12,917 nucleotides of DNA from a bacterium (GTDB lineage: Bacteria; Arandabacterota; Arandabacteria; Arandabacterales; JALGWA01), in NCBI GenBank assembly GCA_025774425.1, contig JALGWA010000011.1, forward strand, positions 1 to 12,917, in the 5' to 3' direction. A program made the translations under genes and the position numbers. Positions 6,801-12,917 of the stretch are shown in pieces. Under the pieces are notes generated by a model. It did not search any database and was not told the DNA's origin. It was given only the letters and a program-made list of their open reading frames with translations. Each line of letters begins with the position of its first letter. Within the stretch, counting starts at the first letter, position 1.

Positions 6801-7931
6801 CTAGGCGGCGGGCATGTCCCCGGCGGCGGAATCGTCCCCCGGCGACGCGGCATCCGGTATGCGCACCGCCTCACCGGAAGGCGCCTCCTCCGCGGCGGGC
6901 AATTCCCTCAAGAAGGCCGTGGCCGCGCGCATGGAGCCTATCACCTGCTTGCACTCGGTATAGGCGTTGGCCGCCATGGTGCCCGCCCTGGCGACCCTGT
7001 TCTCCATGATCTTGTCCACCTCGTCGAGGCTGCGTTCGATCTTGGTGATGTAGGCCTCGATGTTCTCGAAGTCGATCGAGCGCGCGAACTGCAGATACAT
7101 GTGGTAGAGAGCGAGTACGTACGGCACGACCATGCTGTACGCCATGAGAAGCACGCCCGACCTGAAGGCTTCCACATGGACTTTCCCGCAGACGCCGTAG
7201 ATCGAGTCCGGAACGGCCGCTATCGCTATGTTGGTGGTGCATGTCGGGTCTATGTAGCCCGCGACTTCCTTGGCCTTGCGCCGCACGTCCCTTTCGATCT
7301 CGGCTTCGATCTTCTTGATCTCATCGGGGTCGGACTCCTTGTCGATCCGCTCGAGGGCTTCGACCCCGCTCCACTTGGAATCGACGGGCAGCCGCTTGCC
7401 GTTGGGAAGGATGATCGCGTATTCGACGACTTTCCCGCCGGCCACGCGGAAGTCCCGGTCGATCATCTCCGCCGGGAACTGCGCGAAGGCTTCGGCGAGA
7501 ATGTTCTCCCCCGACTCGCCTCTCGTCCGGGCCCCGACGACCACGCGCTCTATCTTACGAGTGACGGCGTGGATCTCGTCCTCCCTCCTGCTCCTGTCCT
7601 CGAACTTCGCCCTGAGCTCGACGAGTACGCGCCTGGTGTCGTTGACGTCCTTGGAAATGGCCTCCTTCACGCTCCCGGAGGTCTCGGAGAGCTTGGTCTC
7701 CAGTCCCTTGAGCGAGAGTTCGAGCTTGCCCAGGTTCTGCATCACGATGGTCTGGCTGTTCGCAAGCGAAGTCACCTGCGATTGGACGGCGGAGATGTCC
7801 TTGAGCGACTCCAGCATGGCGGCGAGCGATTCCCGTGAGGGCCCGGCCTCTCTCCTTCTGATAAGCAGGATGACCAGCAGGACGACGACGGCCGCCAGGG
7901 CCAGAACCGTAACGGCATAGAAACCTTCCAT
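6801..7931 (-). CDS. rmuC: RmuC-family DNA recombination protein
   Basis: This 376-aa protein follows the RmuC plan: an N-terminal TM anchor (about 5-24, followed by IRRRE), a helical coiled-coil region (about 30-115) and the RmuC domain (about 120-345). The domain has the expected signatures, including GESGENILAEAF, VEYAIILPNGKRLPVDSKW, YIDPTCTTNIAIAAVPDSIY, and a long closing helix around RSLDEVDKIMENR. RmuC belongs to a nuclease-like fold family. In E. coli it limits inversions at short inverted repeats, and its biochemistry is unclear. The tail after about 345 is Ala/Glu/Pro-rich. The ATG at 7931 has GGGAGG 8 bases upstream. It starts 25 bases after the DUF6178-like stop and is very probably cotranscribed with it. 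Confidence 0.92.
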   Translation of the reverse strand: MEGFYAVTVLALAAVVVLLVILLIRRREAGPSRESLAAMLESLKDISAVQSQVTSLANSQTIVMQNLGKLELSLKGLETKLSETSGSVKEAISKDVNDTRRVLVELRAKFEDRSRREDEIHAVTRKIERVVVGARTRGESGENILAEAFAQFPAEMIDRDFRVAGGKVVEYAIILPNGKRLPVDSKWSGVEALERIDKESDPDEIKKIEAEIERDVRRKAKEVAGYIDPTCTTNIAIAAVPDSIYGVCGKVHVEAFRSGVLLMAYSMVVPYVLALYHMYLQFARSIDFENIEAYITKIERSLDEVDKIMENRVARAGTMAANAYTECKQVIGSMRAATAFLRELPAAEEAPSGEAVRIPDAASPGDDSAAGDMPAA

Positions 7932-7956
7932 CCCCGGTCGCCTCCCTTGCCTTGGT

Positions 7957-9744
7957 CTATGCGGCGATCAGCATGCTGCTTATGAGCAGGGAGTCGGTGT
8001 CCTTCGCCGAAGAGACCTCGGCGAAATCCGCTTCCACGAGTTCGAGATGCTCCGCCACGTAGGCCTCGAGTATGGCCCACTCGTCCCCCTCGAACCCGGT
8101 CCTGCGCTTGAGCCACGCGAGGAACTTGTCTGCGGCGCGGGCGTCGATCGTGCGCCCATGCTTCCCGCTATCGACGAAGGCGGCGTCGAGGAACTTCTGG
8201 ACCTCACGCCTGCCGAGCGGAGCGACGCCGAAGCGTTCATCGATGACGAAGCGGGCGAAACCCGTCATGAGCGCCGTGCCGAAGTCCATCGTGCGGACCT
8301 CCACGGCCGCGGGAGCACCTCCCGCCGCCGGCGGGGAGGCCGGCCGGGGCGCCTCCGAATGCCGGAGAAGCCGGAGCTTCCCGAGGCACGTCTCCGCAAG
8401 CACAGAGATCCGCGCGAGAACCGCCCGCGCCGCCGCGATCTCATCCGGCGTCCTGAAGTCCCTGTAGTCGTCCGTCGCCGTCGCGCCCGGTTCATACATC
8501 TGCGGCACCCTTCTCCTGAGCCCCCTCAAGACGCCGACCTGGTATTCCTCGAGCAGCGCATATTCGCCGAACCCCGGCGCCGCCGGACACTTCTTGCCGA
8601 CATCCTCGGCCTCGGCCCCGAGATCCATGACGAGCCCCAGGCCGAGCCTGAAAAGGTCCGAGATCGAAACCGCCGGGAGCACTTCGGCCGGCTTTCTCTT
8701 GTTCTCCGCCGCGAGGTGCAGGAGCCCGACGCTGGCGAGGGAAAACAGACGGTCCAAGGCTTCCCGGGTGGCGTCCACATCTCCGATCGGCCGGCCGTCG
8801 GCGACGAGGAGCCTGTTGGTCACATAGCTCGCATCCCCGGCGATCCTGTTCTTCACCCCGTCCTCTTCCAGCGCTTCGAGAAGCTCGTGGTAGGGCGTCC
8901 GGCTGCCCGAAAGACCGAGCGGGTAGAACGCCGGAACCTGGATGTCGTCCCGGCCCCCGTAATACGGCCGGGTACCACGCGCCGCCAGGCCGCGGACCTC
9001 GGACTGCGGCAACGCCTCGTATATCCTCGCCGCCTCCTCGTATTCCAGTATGCCCTTCTCCTCCAGCCTGGAGTTCCTCCACCTGTAGGCCTCGTCCTCC
9101 GTCTCGGCGGCTATCGCCCGGTACGTCGAATAGCGGAGCCTCGCGTAGAGGTCCCTGTCCTCGCCCATGATCGTCATCAGGAAGATCCGGATCGCCGGCG
9201 TCTCCTCGGGGACCAGGGCTTGCACGACGAAAGCATCGTCGGGCACGATACTCGTCGCCTCCTCGCCCGTCTCGACCGCCTCCTCGAACGGGGTCAGTCG
9301 TATCAACTTGCTCAAGAAGACGATGACGAGCTCGTAATCGCACACACGGACGAAGTCGATTATCGCCTTTTCTCCGCTCGAGACGAGGTAGTCGAGCCAC
9401 TTGAGCACGCGCTCCTCGTCGACCGCGTGCTCGTTCCACAGGTCGACGTCGAGTATGAACCGGAGCTGCTCGTCGGTGCAGTGAGGTATCAGGGCGAGCC
9501 CACCGTCTTCACCGGCGCCCCTGAATGTCAGGAGCACCTCCTCGTCGGGCATCGACGCCAGCACCTCACCCGCGACGTCCGAGTTCTTTACTATCCTCAC
9601 CCTGTCCACCCAGCCGCTGCGGCGAAAGAGCTCGGCCTGGTCGGCGAGCGGCATCGTGCTCAGTCTGTCGCGGAGGTCGGGATCGCCGAGGGCCGCGATA
9701 TCTTCGAACTCCCCGGCCGACCCCTCCTGCTGTCTCCCCGGCAT
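7957..9744 (-). CDS. DUF6178-like family protein, unknown function
   Basis: This 595-aa protein looks cytoplasmic and mainly helical. It resembles DUF6178 proteins, known mostly from deltaproteobacteria, with no established function. Support comes from the early block LFRRSGWVDRVRIVKN (39-54), followed by LRFILDVDLWNEHAVDEERV (94-113), VLKWLDYLV and a long acidic helical body. A low-complexity Pro/Ala linker around 455-480 separates a C-terminal segment of about 115 residues. I see no catalytic motif, TM helix or signal peptide. The ATG at 9744 was chosen because GAGGAAGGTG lies just upstream; the longer frame begins with TTG at 9792 without a ribosome site. It leads a two-gene unit with rmuC. 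A TTGACT box (minus strand, 9841-9836) lies upstream, but the best TAGAAT is 22 bases away, so no promoter is called. Confidence 0.8.
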   Translation of the reverse strand: MPGRQQEGSAGEFEDIAALGDPDLRDRLSTMPLADQAELFRRSGWVDRVRIVKNSDVAGEVLASMPDEEVLLTFRGAGEDGGLALIPHCTDEQLRFILDVDLWNEHAVDEERVLKWLDYLVSSGEKAIIDFVRVCDYELVIVFLSKLIRLTPFEEAVETGEEATSIVPDDAFVVQALVPEETPAIRIFLMTIMGEDRDLYARLRYSTYRAIAAETEDEAYRWRNSRLEEKGILEYEEAARIYEALPQSEVRGLAARGTRPYYGGRDDIQVPAFYPLGLSGSRTPYHELLEALEEDGVKNRIAGDASYVTNRLLVADGRPIGDVDATREALDRLFSLASVGLLHLAAENKRKPAEVLPAVSISDLFRLGLGLVMDLGAEAEDVGKKCPAAPGFGEYALLEEYQVGVLRGLRRRVPQMYEPGATATDDYRDFRTPDEIAAARAVLARISVLAETCLGKLRLLRHSEAPRPASPPAAGGAPAAVEVRTMDFGTALMTGFARFVIDERFGVAPLGRREVQKFLDAAFVDSGKHGRTIDARAADKFLAWLKRRTGFEGDEWAILEAYVAEHLELVEADFAEVSSAKDTDSLLISSMLIAA

Positions 9745-9851
9745 CGCACCTTCCTCGAGCACCAGCAATGGGAACAACAACCCTGCCGCCAACGTCAGTC
9801 GACGATTATTCTACAACATCGACGACGTGAGCGGTAGTCAAGTTTTTGGCG

Positions 9852-9880
9852 TTGACCAGGCACGGCCGACCTGCAAGAAT
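9852..9880 (+). promoter_or_regulatory. Candidate sigma70 promoter for the CDP-alcohol gene pair
   Basis: TTGACC (9852-9857), a 17-base spacer and AAGAAT (9875-9880) lie in the 187-base divergent gap. Transcription would start near 9887, leaving a leader of about 45 bases to the TTG start. The -10 box is only a fair match. The gap holds no other gene that I can see. Confidence 0.45.
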
Positions 9881-9931
9881 CCTAGGCGCAACGCAACACG
9901 GCAACCGACGATTCCAGCAAGGCAGCACCGA

Positions 9932-11047
9932 TTGAGCAAAGGAACGGTCCGCGTTCTATTCCGCATAGGACATCTCTACCACAGGGCGTCGCTCGACCCC
10001 GTATACGAGTGCATGAAGGGCCGCCCGGGCTATGAGATCTGCTTCACCTGCCCCGACGACAAGGAGCGCGTGTTCCTCATCTTCCAGCGATCGCTGAGGG
10101 ACAAGATCGAAGAGGACATGAGGCGCGAGGGGTTGAAGGTGACGCGGGAGACACGCGGGTTCGACGTCGTCGTCACCGGGGACGTGCTGAGAGACCCGGA
10201 GCGCTACGGAGACGCCCTGCTCTGCTTCATCAATCACGGCACCGGGATAAAGACGATACTCTACCGGCTGCTCGCTGCGGCGACGGCCACGCACTACCTC
10301 ATCTTCGTAGAGGGGGAGTACCGCAGGAAGCGCATCGAGGAGTTCGGCGTTCGCGGCTCTTCCGAGGTGCATGTCGTCGGCTATCCCAAGCTCGACCCGA
10401 TCTTCCAGGGTCGACTGGACCGGGAGGCGATCATGGCCCGCTGGGGCCTCGACCCCGCGAAGAAGACCGTGCTCTTCGCGCCGACCTACAAGCCGACCTG
10501 CATAGGGAAGGTCAGGGAGGCGATACTCGACCAGACACGCGATCACAATCTCATCATAAAGCTCCACCAGTACTCGTGGCGCGGCAAGTACGCGCCCCAC
10601 TGGCATCACCGGCTCTACGAAAAGGCGGTCCGGCGCCACCCCCATGCCGTGCTCGTCCCGCCCGAGGAACACAGCATCCTCCCGTTTCTCTACGTCGCCG
10701 ACACCATGCTCAGCGAGGCGTCGAGCACGATATTCGAGCTCCTGGCACTCGGCCGGGTCGGGATAATATTCGATCTCGAATGCGACCGGCTGCGCCACCA
10801 TGACGGTATGCCCATTCTCGACGAGGACAACCGCATGTTCCTCGAAGACGCCTTCGTGCATGTCTCCAGCGCCGCACGGATCGGTCAAGCCGTGGAGAGG
10901 GCGCTCGAGCCCGACGCCGCGATGAAGGCGCGTGTCGAGGAAATGAGGAATCTTCTCTTCTACAAGCTGGACGGACATGCTTCCGAGAGGATTGTTGGTA
11001 TAATAGACGAACGGATAGAGGAACGGCTGGTGAAGGGAGGCGCATGA
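9932..11047 (+). CDS. CDP-glycerol glycerophosphotransferase-family (TagF/TagB-like) protein
   Basis: This 371-aa predicted transferase is of the Glyphos_transf type (PF04464). The family moves polyol phosphate from a CDP-activated donor onto a growing teichoic-acid-like chain or a surface glycan. Landmarks are INHGTG at 100-105 (the family's early catalytic His), VVGYPKLD (148-155), TVLFAPTYKP (179-188, the P-T-[WY] motif), IIKLHQ (208-213, the K-x-H motif), and SEASSTIFELLALGRVGIIFD (261-281, matching the D-x-S-S-x-x-F-[DE] nucleotide-side motif). I see no N-terminal TM or signal, so it should act at the cytoplasmic face. The start is uncertain: TTG 9932 gives a sensible N-terminus, with a weak AAGG 9 bases upstream. 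An upstream ATG at 9656 lies inside the divergent gene and adds low-complexity sequence. Its stop overlaps the next gene's ATG, so the two are cotranscribed. Confidence 0.85.
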   Translation: MSKGTVRVLFRIGHLYHRASLDPVYECMKGRPGYEICFTCPDDKERVFLIFQRSLRDKIEEDMRREGLKVTRETRGFDVVVTGDVLRDPERYGDALLCFINHGTGIKTILYRLLAAATATHYLIFVEGEYRRKRIEEFGVRGSSEVHVVGYPKLDPIFQGRLDREAIMARWGLDPAKKTVLFAPTYKPTCIGKVREAILDQTRDHNLIIKLHQYSWRGKYAPHWHHRLYEKAVRRHPHAVLVPPEEHSILPFLYVADTMLSEASSTIFELLALGRVGIIFDLECDRLRHHDGMPILDEDNRMFLEDAFVHVSSAARIGQAVERALEPDAAMKARVEEMRNLLFYKLDGHASERIVGIIDERIEERLVKGGA

Positions 11048-11799
11048 GAAACGAATGCAGACGGGCGGTGATACTCGCCGCGGGCGCCGGCACGCGCGTG
11101 AGGAAGATCAACGCCGACAGGCCCAAGTGCCTCATGGACCTCGACGGCAAGCCGATAATCGAGTGGATCCTGAAGTGCGTCAAGCTCGGCGGCATAACGC
11201 GCGTCACGATGGTCACGGGCTTCAAGGCGGCTGCGATAAGGACCGCGCTCGGAGACGGCCGCCGCTACGGGCTCGACATCTCCTATGTCAACAACCCGCA
11301 GTGGAGGAAGCCCAACGGGATTTCACTGTACAGCGCGCGGAAGGCCGTGCGGGGCGAGCCCGCGTTCCTCGTCCTCATGTCCGACCACATCCTCCCGCCG
11401 GCGGCCGTCGAAAGGGTCCGGAAGTCGAAGAGCCGGAGGTGCATCCTCGCGGTCGACACCGATCTCGACAACGTCTTCGACATCCGGGACGCCACCAAGG
11501 TCAGGCTCGCGGGCGGGAAGCCGGAGGCGATAGGCAAGAAGCTGCGGAGATACAACGCCGTCGACTGCGGCTTGTTCAGATTCGACGAGAGGATGTTCGC
11601 CGCGCTCGATCGAGCATTCAGGCGTCGCGAATACTCCCTCACGGGGGGGGTGAAGAGACTGATCGGAAACGATGACCTCGACGTCGTGCCGATAGGAAAG
11701 GGAGCGTTCTGGATAGACATAGACACGCCGCGGAACTACCGCCATGCGAGGGAGAACATCGGGAAGCTCGTCCGGGCCCTCGCCGGGAAGAAACGCTAG
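11044..11799 (+). CDS. Alditol-phosphate nucleotidyltransferase, resembling CTP:inositol-1-phosphate cytidylyltransferase
   Basis: This 251-aa Rossmann-like nucleotidyltransferase shows the signature loop LAAGAGTR (11-18) and PKCL (27-30, catalytic-type Lys28). NGISLYSARKAV (91-102) and LVLMSDH (109-115, metal Asp114) follow, then DNVFDIRDATKVRL (142-155), IGKKLRRYNAVDCGLF (163-178) and FWIDIDTP (222-229, second metal site). NG.S-LY, MSDH and D-ATKV together recall the cytidylyltransferase half of enzymes making CDP-inositol, and also LicC-like proteins. The likely reaction is CTP plus a polyol phosphate giving CDP-polyol and PPi. The partner CDP-alcohol transferase of the inositol pathway is not in this window; the TagF-like gene upstream may use the product instead. 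It overlaps that gene by ATGA, with GGGAGG just upstream. A run of eight G lies at 11643-11650. Substrate specificity is inferred only. Confidence 0.87.
   Translation: MRNECRRAVILAAGAGTRVRKINADRPKCLMDLDGKPIIEWILKCVKLGGITRVTMVTGFKAAAIRTALGDGRRYGLDISYVNNPQWRKPNGISLYSARKAVRGEPAFLVLMSDHILPPAAVERVRKSKSRRCILAVDTDLDNVFDIRDATKVRLAGGKPEAIGKKLRRYNAVDCGLFRFDERMFAALDRAFRRREYSLTGGVKRLIGNDDLDVVPIGKGAFWIDIDTPRNYRHARENIGKLVRALAGKKR
11643..11650 (+). repeat. G8 homopolymer inside the nucleotidyltransferase gene
   Basis: Eight consecutive G bases encode the T-G-G-V stretch near residues 200-203. The reading frame is intact here. Such tracts slip during replication and are error-prone in sequencing. Confidence 0.95.
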
Positions 11800-11811
11800 G
11801 AGGGAGCGGAA

Positions 11812-12917
11812 ATGCCTGGATCAAGAACAGTACCGGCGGCCTGCGCGGCGGCGATCGTCCTCATGGCCGGGGCGGGACTCGCAGGGGACCTCATGCACCA
11901 TGCGATGAGGATTTCGCTCTACCCGCCGGACAACAGCCTCCTGGCCGTCGACACCGTGTACGTCCCCCAGGGCCGGCTCGAAGACGGCAAGATCGCCTTC
12001 CTCCTCAACAGGAGCCTCGAGATCGAGACCATCGAGTCGCCCTGTGGCGTCAAGTGGTACTCGCAGGAGGAGATCGACCCCGCGGTGCTCAAGCAGAACC
12101 CCGACGAGGACGACGTGGAGCTGATCGCGAGGGGAAAGGCTGTGTTCGTCGAGATAGCGCGGCCGCCTGAGGACGGCGAGCCGATACCGGTCGCCGTCTC
12201 CTACGCCGGCGTCGTGTATGACAGCCTGCTGCCGCCCGAAAGGGGCTATTCCAAGGGATTCGCCACGACCACCGGACTCATAGACGAGCGCGGGACGTAT
12301 CTTTCCAACGAATCGCTGTGGTACCCGTTCCGCTTCGACTGCGGTTTCACCTTCCGGCTGACGGTCGACCTGCCGCCCGACTACATGAGTGTGAGCCAGG
12401 GGGCGCTCGAACGCGAGCATCTCGACGACGTACGGGGCGAAAGGCGCCTCGTCGATGTCTGGGTGGAGAGGAATCCGACGCCGGAGTTCTACCTCATCGC
12501 CGGCAGGTACTTCAGGCACGAGGAGAGGCTGGGCGACACCCGGATGATGACGTACACGTACGAGACGAGCGACAGTCTGTCGCAGGTCTACCTGGACGCG
12601 ACCAGGCGATACATCACGATGTACGAGGACTTGATCGGCGAGTATCCCCACCCCAAGTTCGCCATGGTCGAGAACTTCTGGCAGACCGGGTACGGCATGC
12701 CGTCCTTCACGCTGCTCGGAAGCCGCGTGATAAGACTGCCCTTCATAGTGCACACTTCCTACGGACACGAAATACTGCACAACTGGTGGGGCAACTGCGT
12801 GTTCGTCGACTACGACAGCGGAAACTGGTGCGAGGGCCTGACGACCTACGGAGCCGACTATCTGTACAAGGAGCAGCAGGGCGAGGCGGCGGCGCGCGAC
12901 TACCGCCACCGGACCCT
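11812..12917 (+). CDS. Exported M1-type metallopeptidase (partial, 3' end beyond window)
   Basis: This gene gives 368 residues and runs off the right edge with no stop. A signal peptide (about 1-24, hydrophobic core CAAAIVLMAGAGLAG) indicates export. Next comes a beta-rich N-terminal domain, then the gluzincin zinc site HEILH (319-323), with the third ligand at E341 in NWCEGLTTY. The spacing is HExxH-X17-E, one shorter than the X18 of classical M1 enzymes such as PepN; the NWWGN and GNWCEGLTTYGADY contexts fit an M1-like subgroup. Such enzymes trim N-terminal residues from peptides, and here this would happen outside the cytoplasm. The ATG at 11812 has AGGAGGG 7 bases upstream and lies 12 bases after the nucleotidyltransferase stop, so it is probably cotranscribed. 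A functional link to the CDP-alcohol genes is not evident. Confidence 0.88.
   Translation, partial: MPGSRTVPAACAAAIVLMAGAGLAGDLMHHAMRISLYPPDNSLLAVDTVYVPQGRLEDGKIAFLLNRSLEIETIESPCGVKWYSQEEIDPAVLKQNPDEDDVELIARGKAVFVEIARPPEDGEPIPVAVSYAGVVYDSLLPPERGYSKGFATTTGLIDERGTYLSNESLWYPFRFDCGFTFRLTVDLPPDYMSVSQGALEREHLDDVRGERRLVDVWVERNPTPEFYLIAGRYFRHEERLGDTRMMTYTYETSDSLSQVYLDATRRYITMYEDLIGEYPHPKFAMVENFWQTGYGMPSFTLLGSRVIRLPFIVHTSYGHEILHNWWGNCVFVDYDSGNWCEGLTTYGADYLYKEQQGEAAARDYRHRT

Noticed and set aside
5690..6874. A 394-aa minus-strand frame opposite the AIR synthase-like gene
   Set aside because: It is an antisense shadow. The plus strand has a riboswitch, an RBS and clear superfamily motifs.
8047..9837. 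A 596-aa open frame on the plus strand opposite the DUF6178-like gene
   Set aside because: It has an Arg/Pro-rich low-complexity composition and no motifs, and is explained as a shadow of the minus-strand gene, which has an RBS and a coherent protein.
9808..9841. Minus-strand promoter TTGACT with TAGAAT for the DUF6178-like gene
   Set aside because: The spacer is 22 bases, too long for a sigma70 promoter, and the boxes with better spacing match poorly.
9656..9931. Upstream ATG at 9656 as start of the TagF-like gene
   Set aside because: The extra 92 residues overlap the divergent gene's coding start and promoter region and have no family similarity. TTG 9932 gives the better N-terminus, although it remains uncertain.
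11821..12909. A 362-aa minus-strand frame at the right end
   Set aside because: It is a shadow of the M1-type peptidase, whose plus-strand frame holds the HEILH zinc motif, a signal peptide and a strong RBS.

Overview
The window is a GC-rich, almost fully coding piece of bacterial chromosome. Genes run on both strands with conventional Shine-Dalgarno sites and several sigma70-like promoters. ATA (Ile) and AGG (Arg) codons are used freely despite the high GC. The gene set (DUF6178-like protein, RmuC, LapA-like protein, BvgS-like sensor with PAS repeats, exported M1-like peptidase) points to a Gram-negative-type, possibly deltaproteobacterial or FCB-like lineage. That placement is inference only. 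I see no tRNA, rRNA, CRISPR array, transposase or phage gene.

Layout. (1) At 1-134 (+) is the 3' end of a gene resembling a ZnuA-type metal-binding lipoprotein/periplasmic protein. (2) The minus-strand block 5343-156 reads as a 66-aa two-TM protein, a GNAT acetyltransferase, a LapA-like membrane protein with its own TTGACA-N17-TACCAT promoter, and a 1318-aa hybrid sensor kinase. The kinase has a periplasmic SBP_bac_3 sensor, one TM helix, five PAS domains, HisKA/HATPase and a receiver. Its H-box histidine is replaced by glutamine. (3) Between 5343 and 5636 is a divergent control region: a TATAAT promoter firing left, and a TTGACC-N17-TATGAT promoter firing right into a complete TPP riboswitch. 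(4) The riboswitch precedes a HypE/ThiL/PurM-superfamily protein (5636-6721), which suggests a thiamine-linked role. (5) On the minus strand, a DUF6178-like gene and rmuC form a two-gene unit (9744-6801). (6) On the plus strand, a CDP-glycerol glycerophosphotransferase-family protein overlaps by ATGA an inositol-phosphate-cytidylyltransferase-like nucleotidyltransferase (9932-11799). An exported M1-type metallopeptidase follows 12 bases later and runs off the window.

Functional reading. Two parts look informative. One is the TPP-controlled AIR-synthase-like gene, which lacks the C-terminal cysteine of true HypE. The other is the CDP-alcohol cassette, in which one enzyme could make a CDP-activated polyol phosphate and its partner could transfer it to a surface glycan or lipid. 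The minus-strand kinase looks like a signalling protein that cannot autophosphorylate in the usual way. No gene here forms an obvious defence or mobile system.
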